Source of the DNA: Epiperipatus broadwayi | Lineage: Eukaryota; Onychophora; Udeonychophora; Euonychophora; Peripatidae | Direction: 5' to 3' | Assembly (NCBI GenBank): GCA_028023455.1 | Contig: JAQFVV010012531.1 | Coordinates: 2,808,340-2,872,339, forward strand | DNA length: 64,000 bases | Shown: positions 45,800 through 59,074 of the stretch, one piece after another | How positions within the stretch are numbered: the first letter of the stretch is position 1 | Layout: the number at the start of each line of letters is the position of its first letter | The notes under the pieces: generated by a model | The model's input: only the letters and a program-made list of their open reading frames with translations | The model's database searches: none | Told to the model about the DNA's origin: nothing | Made by a program: the position numbers and the translations under genes

Positions 45800-46500
45800 A
45801 ATTATTATAATTATAATTATAGAAAACTATAATTATTAATAAAGAAATAAATTCATTTAATAGACAAACAAACTAGTGTGTATATTCATGATGGCTGAAG
45901 TACTAACTGAAATTATGACATGGGAGTTTATGATTTGCTATAATAGAACGTAGCAATATTGTGCATTAAATAAAGATATAAAATTGAGAAAATTTACTGT
46001 TATATAAATTTATTACATATATATATACCTTTGTAAAGAAAATATTATTAACTTTATAAAGTATTATTTTACAAAGATTTATATGTATAAGAAAATAATT
46101 ATTTTTCCCCAATAAAAAAATATTACGTAGTCTTTTATGCATTTATTTATTCTTCAAAATATTCGAAAATTTATGGTTTAAATCATTATTTCTAAAGACA
46201 GAAATTTGTATTCTATTTTCTATCTTTTCTAAACAGTATACAAAATTTAATTATTTACTATAAGCATTTAGTATTACCGTAAATGTGTTTAATACCAACA
46301 ACACATCACATGATCTCTATCTAATTTCAAAAATAACTTTATTAGTGTAAAGTAATTGATTATTTAAGAATATGTGAATACATTGTTTTTCTTGGTAAGA
46401 AGTTCTAGAGATAGATAAATGAGCTCAACATCCTGATTGAGAATCTGTGATGGATCTAAAGTTTAATCCCCTGGAGAATCTCTAATGGAAATGCTAGTAT
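45800..46500. other. No gene seen
   Basis: AT-rich, with ATTATAATTATAATT repeats at about 45793 and an ATCACATGATC box at about 46305. Confidence 0.4.
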
Positions 46501-47400
46501 CAAATTTCGTGTGTGATTGTTTATGTCTTAGGTGATTTTTGGTATGTGAAAGAGATTCCATGTCTCATTATAGAGGAATTTTGAAGACAGGATAAAGTCT
46601 TTACTTTTTAACTTATTAAGGTGATCAGTAAATATGAGGTCCTGATTTGGAGGTGGGAAGGTGAATATTAGTTTGCAACAGACACTCCATATTATATGAA
46701 CTAAAAATAATGAAAGTCTAATGAAAGGAAATTGTCTGCTTTGTAAGGAATCTTTCAATGATAGAATTTTGTAAAAGTCAATGCTCGAGCTTTGAGATAT
46801 TAGCAATCTAATGCCTACCAGCCGAGGGCATGATTTAATAATATGGTCAAAAATATCCTCTTGTGTCTTGCAGAGCAGGCATATTGGATCAATATTATTT
46901 AGATATCTCTTGAAGTGTAAAAAGTGATTAGTATGCATGGTATTTTGATTTACCTTAATTAAGAAGGTAAGAAATTTGGGTTCTAATTTAAGAAATTTAA
47001 ATGAGGTGATTTTGTGATTGCTGATCCCTAAGGACAGTTTTATATTATTGATGATTGGGTGCAAAATTAAATGTACATCACATATAGAGATTTTGGAATT
47101 GAAAGTGGTATTGGTGATTATCTGATATTGGTTGAGATACTGAAGAATAACATCAAGCCAGGAGGGTTATGAGGTGGTGGTTTGTCAGTTGGGTGTATTA
47201 CTTCTGAAGTAATAAAGTTGCCATGTTTTAAAACCAAGTTATAAATCAGGGTATGGGATTTATGATAGTATAAGGATAGAATAGAATGCAACAACATACC
47301 ATTTGCTTTACAATGGAGTTGCATCCCCACCATACTTATGGAATTTATTTTCCCTCTCTAGAGGAGTTGGTAGCATTGTCTATTGATCTTTCTTATAAAT
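46500..47400 (-). pseudogene. LINE ORF2 C-terminal part with zinc-binding motif, copy 2
   Basis: The longest open frame in the window (46528-47064, 178 residues as read) gives HTNHFLHFKRYLN, then the zf-RVT motif C-LL-C-KTQEDIFD-H-IIKS-C (about residues 61-79), then IRLSLFLVHIIWSVCCK and the C-terminal NETWNLFHI. This C2HC module follows the reverse transcriptase in several LINE clades. The upstream part (47070-47400) continues in other frames with stops, so the element is broken and truncated. The clade (L1/Tx1-like or other) cannot be decided from this piece. Confidence 0.75.
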
Positions 47401-47519
47401 GATTTTGTTAAAGTGATTATGGGAAGATAATAAGCAATTTTGGATATCATGTTGAGAAATGAGACTATCCCTTGTAGTGAAAGGGATCTCTATCTACAAA
47501 TTAATTTTACATAGCAAAT

Positions 47520-47660
47520 CTATTTCTCTTACTCCAGTCCTGCCATATTGTATAAGTTTGAGTAATCAATATTATGAATAGGACAACACCCATAGGGTTT
47601 TATTCAGCTGACATCTATTATAATATTACTCAAGCTTACACAAGATAGCAAAACTAAAAA
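47520..47660. repeat. Short palindromic relic related to family B edges
   Basis: CTTACTCCAGTCCTGCCATATTGTATAAGTTTGAGTAATCAA on the left is inverted on the right as ATTACTCAAGCTTACACAAGATAGC. The TGAGTAATCAAT block is the one that follows the HHR in family B. No ribozyme remains. Confidence 0.45.
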
Positions 47661-47695
47661 AAAGAAATGAATATTTGTTTAAATGGAAGAAGAAA

Positions 47696-47833
47696 AACTA
47701 ATTCATGTCAAGTTTTGTTAGCTGAGAGGTCAGTGCAGATGCCTTGCAAGCAAGCAGTTGGTTGCAGATGGTTGCGGGTTTGCCTCCTAGTTAATGCTAT
47801 GACATAGGAAAAAAAAAACCCCAACTAATTCAT
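47696..47833 (+). mobile_element. tRNA-derived SINE copy 4 with 11 bp TSD
   Basis: Body about 47707-47822: GTCAAGTTTTGTTAGCTGAG, loop CTTGCAA, a decayed box B (GGGTTTGCCTCC) and AATGCTATGACATAGG with an A run. AACTAATTCAT flanks it at 47696-47706 and 47823-47833. Confidence 0.83.
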
Positions 47834-47839
47834 TAAAAA

Positions 47840-48780
47840 ACTATTAACTGAAATAATAATAAAATAATAAAAAATAAATCATAGATATAATAAAATATCT
47901 TTACTAACAACAAAATGATATATAACAATAGCTGTAATATAGTCATATATTTATCACAAATAAAACATAAAAAAGCTGTTTTTGGCAAATTTTAAATTTT
48001 TGCCCTTTTCAATATGGCTTAATTACAAAAATAACCTATACTGCATACATAGTGACATCTACTGGCTCTGTATAAAATTAACACAAGCCTATAATTACAT
48101 TTAAATATCTCTATAACAACACATATTATACAACCGTCCATTCATTTTTCATTATCCAATTATTTGTTAAATTAATAAAATAAAATAAAATAAAATAGTT
48201 GGTCAACTTAGATGATCATGCGATGTTTGAGCACTAGTGATAGAGTTGAGCTGTCATCTAAGAATCTTTACTTCTTAAATCCATCACTTTATTATGCAGA
48301 GCTTATTTTATTTTTCACTCAAGTAAAGAAAGTACCCCTTAGTTTTTAAAATATAATTCATGCATAATGTTCAAAGAATCTTAGAATGATGATTTTCATC
48401 ACATTACAACTATGCAGTTTTATATTGGAGTTATATTTTATGGTTTAATCCCTAATTTTTAGATATTCTGTTTTATAAGTTTTAAATTTCTTTTAAAATG
48501 CAGTTTATTCTATTTATAAATATATTTAATAACCTCAATACCACAACATTTTGTTTTAAATTCATATAAATAAAGATACAATGAATGATGTCAAAGATGT
48601 GGGTTAAATTAATTTGACATTTGTAATTTAAAATATAATTTATTCTACTTTCTAGCAGAAGCTGTTTTGGGGAGGGGTGACTTTAGGAAAAGTAAAGAAA
48701 TAAATTCATCGGTATATATTATTTTATTGATGAATTAATTTTTATTTTGGGCAATCAATATAATTTATCCAACTCTTTTT
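47840..48780. other. No gene seen
   Basis: AT-rich. A GATGATCATGCGATG box at about 48211 resembles the family B end box, but no ribozyme is nearby. Confidence 0.4.
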
Positions 48781-48784
48781 TCAG

Positions 48785-49390
48785 AGTATCATCATCATTA
48801 TTATCAATTCACTGCAAGATGAAGATCTCTTCAAGATCAATCCATCTTGTCCAATTTCTTGTCTCTCTTTTCCACATTTTGCCAGTACCCTTTCTGGTTT
48901 CATCTATCCATCTCACATGTGGTATATTTCTGGGTCTTTTACAATCTCTTGAAATCTGGTTTAAGATTTTAATTGTCCATCATCTTTTCCTGCAATATGT
49001 CCAGTTCAACTCCCCTTCAATCTTTTAATTCAACGATCTCAGTAACATCTGTTTGTTCTCTTATTCATGTATTGCATTTTTGATCTCTTCTTGTTACTTC
49101 TGACATGCATCTTTCCATACTTCTTTGAGTGGTCTGAAGTCTCTATATTGCTCTTCTATTAAGTATCCAAATCTCAGATCCATAAATAAGAACTGGTAAT
49201 ACACATTTATTGAAAACCTTTTTCAAACACTTAGGCATATTTCCTTTTAATATTCAGTTATTTCTATCAAAAACACTCCAACAAAGTTTAATTCTTTGAT
49301 TAATTTAATCTATTATGTTTCCATCTGTAAGAATAATCTGACCATCAGAGCAAATTCTACGTTTTAAATGTAAAAACCGCTCTATTTTAG
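48785..49390 (-). pseudogene. RTE-type LINE 3' end, copy 2
   Basis: The minus strand encodes, with frame breaks, NQRIKLCWS-F, LKGNMPKCLKK-VFNKCVLPVLIYGSEIWILN and then the terminal CEMDR-like part. It is collinear with 51324-51608 (LKGNMPMCLKREVFNKCVLPVLTFRSETWTLN). The 3' end is at an (ATCATC)-type run near 48790, i.e. (GAT)n on the sense strand. Confidence 0.78.
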
Positions 49391-49399
49391 ATTACCTTT

Positions 49400-51040
49400 G
49401 AATTTTAAGGTAATTTTAAACTGTTCAATTTGATAATTAATTGTTTATATTAGCAGAAAGCTTTATTAAAATTTCGGTATTGGAATAAACTTTTTGACTA
49501 AAATAGAAAACACTGAAATAGAAAAACAATAAAGTTTGCTATAACACAATGTTTTTTTTTTTTTCAATTATAACACAATGTTTTTAATCTTTGTTTTCTG
49601 CGATTTATCCACTTTGAACCTCTTCATTCACCAGGACCAACTACAAAAATTTAATTATACACTATTTATATCATAATCTCATAATTGGCTATTATATTAT
49701 TGCTTTTAGCCCAAATCATCTTTTTAGTAGTGACCCATAACTGAGTTCATAAGACAGCATAGAAATGATATACAAACCAGTAAAAACAATAACAAAAAAT
49801 ATTAAATGGCTTGCCATTAGGAGATCGTGTGATTTTTGATTATTAAGAATTGACAGGTTGAACTTTGCTACAGGAATATTTAGAATATACTAAATTTAAT
49901 AGGACTCACAAAGCTGCTTGTGATAATTTGGACTTTTCACTGAATGAAATGTGGAATCAACTTAAAAAAATCTACCACCATCTATCCAGATATAGAGCGG
50001 ATTGCTGTATTTTAATAATAAACAATTAAACAGAAGGGGGGGGGGTAAATTCATTTTTAACAAAAAACCAAGATATGTTATCTTAAAATAAAACAAAAAA
50101 ATCTCATTAAATAACTAACAAACCAACATCGAAATCTTATTTTCTCAAATAAGGAAGGAAAAAAAATCCCCTTTTATCTCATAAAATAAAATAAAAATCA
50201 CAATGATAAAAAATAAATATCAAATTGTTTTGTTGAACAATTAAAAAAAAGCAAACATACAATAATAGAATATAAAGGAAGTGTAATAAAAAATAGTAGT
50301 GGGAGAGAGATGTAAGTAAAATATTATTATGTAAGATTGATATGTTTATTACTGTTTGTGTTGATGTAAGATGAGGGTATTTATGTATGTTAATGTAAGA
50401 TGAAGGTATTTATGTAATTGAGGTTTATTTATAAATATGTATTTCATATTGTTGTTGCAGATCCTTGAAAATGACTGTAAGAAGATAAAAACAGTTGAAA
50501 CATTGGAGTTGGTATTATATATATGTTCAGTATTGATATAGAAAATAAAGTTTTTGAAAAGAAAAAGGAGGAAACTTTTTTTTTTTTTTTAATTTGTTGA
50601 TATTATTGGAGAACATATATTTTAAAAGAAAAAGTGATTGTACATTTATTATGTTATAATATATGATAAACATACAGCTTCTTCTGCAGCGGGTAAATCG
50701 CTTTTATATGTTAATACTAAATCACACATTTCATACTTATATGTTACAAAAAATAATTGTTGGACTACTTAAATTTATAATTTACTATTTTTGCTAGTAG
50801 AAAATTTTACTAATACATACTTGAATAAAAATCGTATAAACAACAGATTTATTAATACAAACTAAAGACCTTTAAAAAAAATAATGATATTCCAGTGTCA
50901 TATAAAACTTTAAAAAAATAATATGCTTATCAAAAATATATAAATGTATGGACAGACCATTTGATTCTATAAACATTTCTTCAGTGACTAAAGCATTGGA
51001 TCATCAAGTATAGATCCAGCATATTGTCATATTTTAAAGT
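49400..51040. other. No gene seen
   Basis: AT-rich with a poly-G run at 50037-50045. Bases 50380-50415 hold a short direct repeat (GATGTAAGATGAGGGTATTTATGTA and its near-copy). No gene recognised. Confidence 0.4.
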
Positions 51041-51049
51041 TTATAAAAG

Positions 51050-51975
51050 TGCAACAGCAACAATTAGATTACATAATGATACTAGGAAAGTCAACCTTGA
51101 GAAGGGTGTAAGACAGGGTGACTCCATATCTCCAAAATTTTTGTGGATTAAAATGGAAAGCTAAAGGAGTGAAAGTAAGTGGAGATTGTTTAAGTCATTT
51201 AGATTTTGCAGATGATGTAGTGTTTTTGCAAATAATGTTTTAGATCTGCAGGAAATGTTGCAGGAGTTATCAGATGAAAATAGGAAAGTATGACTAAAGA
51301 TAAATGTTAAAAAGGCTAAAGTAGTGTTCAATGGATTTTCTCAAAATATGAAAATAAAGATTGATTATGATGAGTTAGAAGAAGTTAACAGCTACAAATA
51401 CCTTAGTCAGATTACTAATACAGATGGAAACATAATGGATAAAATTAATCATAGAATTGAACTTGGTTGTAGTGCCTTTGGTAGAAGTGACTTGATACTA
51501 AAAGGAAATATGCCTATGTGTTTGAAAAGGGAAGTTTTTAATAAATGTGTTTTACCAGTTCTTACTTTCAGATCTGAGACTTGGACACTTAATAGAAGAG
51601 TGATCTAGAGACTTTAGAAATATGGAGAGATGCATGTTGGGAGTCACAAAAAGAAATCAAAAGCACAATATATGGGTAAGAGAACAAACAGGTGTTATTG
51701 ATCTCATTGAAAAAATTAAAAGACTGAGTGGTCTGGACATATTGTTAGAAGAGATGATAATAGATGGACAATTGAAATCTTAAACTGGATTCCAAGAGAT
51801 TGTAAAAGACTCAGAAAGAGACAACATGTGAAATGAATGGATGAAATAGGAAAGTGGGCAGGAGTGATGTGGAGAAGAGAAGCTAAAGATTGGAGAAGAT
51901 GAATTGAACTCGGAGAGACCTTCATCCTGCAGTGAAATGATAATGGTTGATGATGATGATGACACAGGCCACATA
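51050..51975 (+). pseudogene. RTE-type LINE reverse transcriptase, 5' truncated, copy 3
   Basis: Across several frames: VRQGDSISPKFL (about 51110), the catalytic HLDFADDVVF block with FADD at 51205-51216, KINVKKAKVVFNGF, YKYLSQITNTDGNIMDKINHRI, AFGRSDLILKGNMPMCLKREVFNKCVLPVLTF-SETWTLNRR (51324-51608), then WSGHIVRRDDNRWTI and the terminal W-ELGETF. The 3' end is (TGA)n at 51948-51960, as expected for RTE. The FADD residues survive, but frameshifts and stops kill the ORF. This is the longest of three copies. Confidence 0.83.
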
Positions 51976-52070
51976 GCAACATAGAATATTTGCTTAGTAA
52001 AATCTAATAAAAAGCATTATATTTGCCAAGTAAATACACTATATACTATTTTTTTCCCCAATAGCTTTTT

Positions 52071-52073
52071 TTA

Positions 52074-52133
<60 letters not shown>

Positions 52134-52151
52134 CATCATCATCATCATCAA
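52071..52151 (+). repeat. (TAA)n followed by (TCA)n microsatellite
   Basis: An uninterrupted AAT/TAA run gives way to about six ATC repeats. It lies 100 bp beyond the (TGA)n tail of the RTE copy and may have grown from a similar tail of an inverted RTE insertion. Confidence 0.9.
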
Positions 52152-52159
52152 ATAACATA

Positions 52160-53030
52160 ATTTTTTAGGAGTTCATAATATGTTTAAATGCTGGAACCAG
52201 AATTAATTCACTTTTCCATTACACTAACCCATGTATAATATAAGTTTCTATTTATTTACATATACCTTCACTAGATAATAAAAACAAATTGCCTCATAGC
52301 AAGTGTATAAAAAACTATTAAGTAGTTTAGATTTACTGTAACTCAAAAGTATAATTTTAATATGTTAAACATATTTCAAATTAAAATTATTTTTCTAGAT
52401 ATTCAATAAAGTTATTCTTTAAGCAATCCCAATAAATTGTACCATAAAAATAAACTTCTTGTGAAGTTCAATCAAATTTCTTTTTCTATATAAATAATAA
52501 AGCCATCTGCTTTTGATTTTCTAAATGTACTAGAATCTTATCAGCAGGTTAAAGTCCACTCACAGTCACCATGCTTATTTGCCCAAAAATGAAATTTGAT
52601 GGAATCTGACTCTAGGCATAATTAAAATAAAGAATGTAATAAAGTTACTAGAGATTTTGTCTCCACATTGGAATTTCTACAAATTTCTTTGTCATGTTTG
52701 TGAATATTAACTGATTAAACAAAATTCATGCATTAAACCAAAAGCAATAAAAATTAAACAGGAATTATGGATTTTTTATAATAATAATTTAAAAAAAATC
52801 CTTCTGCACTTATGTATATATGATCGAGTTGAGATGAGAAATCCACTGAACTTAAAAACATCTATTATGCTGTTTTATGATAAAATAAAAACATTCTATC
52901 AAATATATATAAACTATATATTTATTATAACCACATTAAATTACATCACAATTAATGTATCACTAAAACATATATTTATAAAACATTTTTTTTTTTAAAA
53001 AAAAAAAGTTAAAATATATATTTCATCTAA
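52160..53030. other. No gene seen
   Basis: AT-rich; nothing recognised. Confidence 0.35.
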
Positions 53031-53035
53031 TATGA

Positions 53036-53194
53036 GTATTGAATGTCTTTAGAAAAATTAACTTTATTTAAATATTCCAAATACATTCAACTGTTGGTAA
53101 TAGTACATCAGCAGGTTAGTATGTGCTGTTACCAACACTTGAATATATTTGAAATATTTAAATAGAGTTAAATTTTTCTAAAGACATTCAGTAC
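53036..53194. repeat. 159 bp near-perfect palindrome (MITE-like)
   Basis: GTATTGAATGTCTTTAGAAA at the left is mirrored by TTTCTAAAGACATTCAGTAC at the right. Pairing continues through TTAACT..ATTTAAATATT and TTCAA-TGTTGGTAA to a short centre around 53110. It could form one long hairpin. No coding capacity. Confidence 0.75.
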
Positions 53195-53209
53195 TTTTAT
53201 TAGACTATG

Positions 53210-55430
53210 GAAATATTCCAATATAAAAATACAACTAAAACACCATCATCACAAACCTTCAGAAAAATACACACACATATATATATATTATAATGATACA
53301 GAGGTAAATAGGTTAAGGTGGGGTGATAGCAAATCATCATCAACCCCAGTTGAAAATAAATATAAAATTAACTATCAATATTTAATTTAAAATATAAAAT
53401 AAAGAGCATGAGAGATCACTCTAAGAGATCAGCAGCTTACTAGCTTAAGTATAAGCATAATTAACTATAAATTCACCAGCATTAAAATAAGTATGAGTCA
53501 TTCATCATCATGAATGATCAATAATAAAATAAATTAACAGTCAATCTTGTGACTGGATTTGAAATGGGTCTACTGTAGACCAGGCTAACTATTTATCCCT
53601 TGCCAGTTTGGGGCAATTATTTAAACATAATTTGGATGCACAAACTAAGTGCTCACCCATAAAATATTTAACAATAAAAAAAATAATGCTGGAATGTTAA
53701 AATATGCTAATCATCATCAATGATCTGGCCATTTAGTACCATTGATGTACTGGCCAAATATAAACTTAATGCCTAATAGAGACTAAACTAAAATACAATG
53801 TAGTGCATGGACTTTAAAAATATACTTTTTGTTCCAACCCAGGATTCTTATTGACTGGATGCCTATATACTAATGTACTCTCCTTTTACATAATAGTTCA
53901 TTATGCATGAATCTAGATCAGAGAACACAAGATCTATAACTTTTACAATGAACAAGAGAGGATTCAATACATAATATTTTAAAAAATATTTAGGATTAAG
54001 TGACTGGAACAATTTTAACAATAGAATATAAGTTTATTAATAACAAAAAAATGATGTTAAGGTCTGCAGAATATGGCTATACACATATGAATTAAGACTT
54101 CTGATTTTGATTAACATAAAAACAAAATTTAAGTTATCACAATACCTCCAATGGGTTTACATAAAACACACACATATATATATATATATCTCCACACAGA
54201 CATGTGGTATTGTAAAATGAACATATTTGAGTGGCCATTTAATAATAAAAAATTGATTAAAATGTACATATATGTCTCCATGACATGTGTTGATATATGC
54301 ACACAGACATGTGGCATAATAATTTCTGAATATATTTGACTTGCCGTAAACTATTAATAAAATTTTAAGTTATCACATTTTAATGAAATAGATACCTCAT
54401 ACAAGGTTTACATAAAACATGTATATCATCACACAAATGCATGGTATAATAATTAATATATAATAATTAACATATACATGAAACTCATTTTCTTTCTGAT
54501 AATACATAATTAATGATTATTTATGCATGTGTACATGCTGATGTTTATACCATGATATTTTAATTTATAAAAATAAAATTATTAAAAATATATCTTCACA
54601 TAACTGTACATGTATAACATGCACTTACATAAAGTATAGATAATATGAATTAAAATTATTAATTAGCTTCTCTTTTATGGTCAGTAAAAGTTTTTTCCTC
54701 TCTTTTTTTAAAAAAAATCACATCTTTGACCATTCATAATAAAAATTTTATTTTTTAGTAGGTTACTCTTAGTTAATTATAACCATCTTACAAAAAATAC
54801 TTTAGCAAATTTATTTGTCTTTTAATTGAGAAATACTTTTGGAAATGAATCAATTCTTTACTTTTAGATTTTTTAATGCAAATAAAAATTATCTACTCAT
54901 TTTACTTTCAAATTATAGATTTTAAATGTAATTTTCTTTAAATAAATGATTTAAAATTTCATTAATATAACACTACTCACCAACTGTGCTTCATGTATGT
55001 ATGTTTATTTGTGATCCTCTACATACAGATAAATCAGCATATGTATAAGCTAATTCTTCAGAAAGCTGAGGGATTTTCTTAGTGAGCTGATCATGGTGAG
55101 ACTGGCTTATAGTTATCATTAGAAAAGGTATAATTCAGATAACTGGTGTCTTTTAATTGCCTCCACTTTGACTTCATGCCAGCCATCTAATACTATGTTG
55201 GCTATGGAGAACACAGAGAAGTTGAGTCTTTCTTCTATTGAATCCAAACTCCAGCATATTGAATTAGTAGCAGATACTGCCTTTAACTGCATCTTCATGG
55301 TATCTTTGTCTAAGTATAGAAACCAACTCCTTTAAGAACTCTAGGAAAACTAACTAACCAACTTTCTCTAATCTTTTTATCTCCTATCTTTATCAGTTTT
55401 TAAAATCTATTTTAATCCATTTAAAACCAA
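53210..55430. other. No gene seen
   Basis: Bases 53215-53265 repeat a fragment also found at about 1634-1690. From 54100 to 54600 the sequence is rich in CACACATATATA and ACATGTG-type runs. Bases 55130-55340 are less AT-rich and might belong to the PLE piece that follows, but I could not read a domain. Confidence 0.4.
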
Positions 55431-55434
55431 ATTT

Positions 55435-55935
55435 ACATTTTATCAAAAGTATGATCTACAAGTTTTACTTTCAAATTCTACAATAAAATCAGAACAAAAC
55501 CCTTCCATCAGACTCCAAGTCATGGATATTGCTTCCTTATATTCCTAAAGTCTCCAGGATCATAAACAAAATATGCTCAGAGTGAAGCAGAGTCAGGTTG
55601 GTGGACCCTACTTTCCTCCAAAAATAAACACCCCACTGAACATATTCCTTGCACCATTTACAGGATTGTCTACTCAAGCTGGCTGTAATGCAGTCTACTA
55701 TGGAGAATTATACATTAGTCCTGCAACAAGATTGTACCAACATCAATATCTTGACAAAAGGTTCAAAAGCAATCCAGAACATAAATACATATTTCTGGAA
55801 CATCAAAACACACTTGGCCATATATTTGAGCTTACATCCACCAGAATCATGTGCATTGAATAAAGCAACTCCAAATGCAAGAAAGAAGAGGAATGGTACA
55901 TTATCAATAACCCAAACTCCATAAATAAAAATGAA
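55435..55935 (+). pseudogene. Penelope-like element relic, GIY-YIG part
   Basis: Reading with frame changes, about 55522-55590 gives WILLPYIPKVSRIINKI, the linker before the nuclease (compare LLLPYIPNLHNKFYEIF in the 59.9 kb copy). 55573-55863 then gives FTGLSTQAGCNAVYYGE, TRLYQHQYLDKRFK and HIFELTSTRIMCIE, the GIY-YIG module. EEWYIINNPNSINK, the usual PLE C-terminal end, follows in the same frame past a stop. The RT half is missing. Confidence 0.78.
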
Positions 55936-55939
55936 TCCT

Positions 55940-58900
55940 GCTTTCTACTTTCTAAAAAGTAGGATATCTAATTCATTTGGATACATTTACATAAATTATA
56001 TTCTATTTAAATCTACTACCCTCCTGTCCACTACTCATTGCTATGAACATGATATAATAACCAAGATATCAAATGCACTTAGCTCAATTTAAGGTATGTC
56101 CACACTGAAGCTTTTTTTTATTTTAGCATCACTTAGAATTTAATTATAATTTATTTAGGAAAAGCTTAACAATTTATATAATATTTTTTATTGCAAAAAT
56201 GCTTTTCCTCCTCTCTCAAAACAAAGCAGATCTATAGTTAAATTTTTTGATTTCTTTTTATGGTATCCAAATCTGTTGTCTTTGCAGTAAATAAAATTAT
56301 GTTTGCTCTAGTGTTAACTAACATCATTTCATATTTTATATATTTTTATTCATACATAACTCCAAATAATTTGTATATTTCTAATTATTTTCCACAATTT
56401 TACTTTTTCTCTATTCTCCTTTCTCAGATTTTATAATACATATTGAAATGGTAAGCTTTGCTTTGCAAATTTTGGTTTCATCTTGCTTCATTTCTCACCC
56501 TCATATCTAGTTTAAACCCTAATCCTATTACAATGTGTGTGTTATGTTGTAATCAGCCAAGATATATGCACATGCAAAAGCAGTTATCATATTTATATAT
56601 ATATGGTTATTAGAGACAGGTGAGTTAATAATCTAAAGGAATGATAATTGATTAATTTAATTTATCTTTAAATATATGACCACATGGATATATGGATATA
56701 TATCAGGTATGCTGAGACTACATATATATTTCAATATTATCTTTAAGATTTATATTTAATAATATTATTTTGCTCTCTTATTTTAAATATTTAACATGCC
56801 GATACTTTACAAGCAAGTGAATCCCATTCTTCTTATAATAAACATGCCGATACTTTACATGTGGGTTGGTCATATAAACGGCAAATATTTCATGTTAAAT
56901 CACTTTTTTACTCACAGGCTCAGATGTTATCTTTCACTATATATGTGAATCCTATTGTATTTTGTATAGTAGTTAATTCAGCCATAATGATCTCTTTATG
57001 CTATCTGATATATTATTTGTTCACTGTAAGTTGAAGTATAATGCAGATATATGTATGAAGTTATATCTATAGAGATATTTTAAACAAGCATGAGCATGCT
57101 TAAATATTAGGTTTCTAAGAATCCCCTCATCATACATTCATAACCATTTAGTTATTATTACAACAATGTTGAATGTGGTTGCTGTCTTGGAATCATCTGA
57201 TCTACTTTAATCTTTAAGCGGATAATTATGCAAATTTATTTAAAATCTCTTAAGACTTAAAAATCAATTAAGTATAGCCACACATTAATGTGCTATACTT
57301 TGAGATAATCAATCATTAGTTATTATTGCTATTATACTTATTCATGTGTTGCTGGAGGAGATATATAAATCTATGATTTTATAGTATGCTTTGCCAATCT
57401 TTTCCATAGGGTATAGGTTAAGATTGCTTCAAATCTTTAAGGTTCTCACATTAGAGTGAATATGAAAGTTGTACCTAAGGACCTAGTTGTTCAATCATGC
57501 ATTCATAAATTTTACTGGGGTGAGGTTCCAATACAGTGACCCTGCTTATTTGTGATGAACCCTTCACAGACATCTGGCATTCCACCAAACCGGATTATAC
57601 ATAAACAAAACCTTGTGGTTTCTATGCTCCACCCTCCTGTATATGTTCACATATGTATTCTCCATCAACACCACTGATCACTAGTTAAATCCTATATATC
57701 TATATTAATCTAAAACATTTAAGATACCATATTACTTAATCCCTTCATATTCTTACATAGATCAATCTCACATATTTATGAATAATGAGTTTCCCAATAT
57801 TCTTGTGATTCTGAGTTCATGTACACCACTTGATTAGCCTAATATGCCTCATTAATAAAATAAGTTACTTATCGGTACATATAATTATATCTGTGGTTAT
57901 AATGCTTTAATATCTCCATTGTACACACTCGCATTCCTTAACCCGATCGGATGACATTTCAATAAGGTATATTGATCTATAACTTTACCCTATATTCACC
58001 CACAAAAGTATAGACCCTCAAATAATTAAATATTTCACCATAATGAAATAGTATGTATTATCTTTCATATATATTTTCTAACATTAAGCACTACATTATT
58101 ATCTGTGTAATTGTCTAATGAATGTAGCCAACTTATTGATGTTATACATATTCAGTTGGACAATTATTAAATTTTAGGTTTATATTATATCTGTTATTGT
58201 GTTGAATTCTGTATGATCCATACGACATTATGTAACCTTATTCATGCATTTCTAGCATTTATTAAAGATCTTAGCATTACTCATCCATACACCACCTATA
58301 GATATGTATTGACAGTATGTTAGCAAGCCTAGGGCAGGGCTTATTATTATTAGATGTCTCATATGCCTCCCTGACTCTCAGGACTAGAAGGAAGTTGTAC
58401 TATTAAAAGCACCAGGAGTATTGTTCATGTAATGGAGATTGTGGGATAACAGGCAAATAGGTCAAGACTTAGTACTCTTTGGGATGGTTTCCCATCCAGA
58501 TATGCTCAGCTTTCTGTAATCTGCTTGGACTCTGCATCTTGTTAACAGAACATACGAATCTGATTGTTACAGTATCTATAATATATTCTTTACATATTTA
58601 TATAAACATATAAAATAAATTATTTATCATCAGCTTTGTGCATTATAAACTTTTCTTGTTTAGTAAATTTATTGTCTTCTAAACACAATAATCACACTTT
58701 TCCTCTGTTGAATTATTCAAAAAATCTATGCAGTAAAAAATTTGATTTCATCAGATTTTTCAATTTGTCTTCTGCTCTTAATTGAAAGAAGGTCACTGAA
58801 AATAAGAATTATTATCAATGGACAAAAAGTAACTGAGTGGGGGGGACGGGACGGAAAAAGTTTCAATTTTTATTTTTATCTTTTCTGCTAAAAATATATT

Positions 58901-59070
58901 TTTGAATAATTTATGTTAATAACCAGTTAAACTTGTAAATTCAATTTTGATCAGCAAATGGATTTTTTTACTGTAAATTATGTAAATCTTATCTAGTCTA
59001 ATATTTGTAAAATAATATAGGCACTATCGCATCTGAACGCAAAGCTACTTTTTACTTAAAAACAAAATAA
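55940..59070. other. Long stretch without recognisable gene
   Basis: Slightly less AT-rich in 57.3-58.6 kb. A 19 bp direct repeat, AACATGCCGATACTTTACA, occurs at about 56793 and 56842, separated by 30 bp. No ORF, HHR core or known element was recognised. Confidence 0.4.
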
Positions 59071-59074
59071 AGTA

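Noticed and set aside
51716-51982. Minus-strand frames of 88 and 64 residues
   Set aside because: Antisense shadow of the RTE reverse transcriptase end, recognised on the plus strand.
54129-54339. Overlapping frames on both strands around an ACACATATATA tract
   Set aside because: Near-palindromic microsatellite-rich sequence gives mirror frames; no coding evidence.
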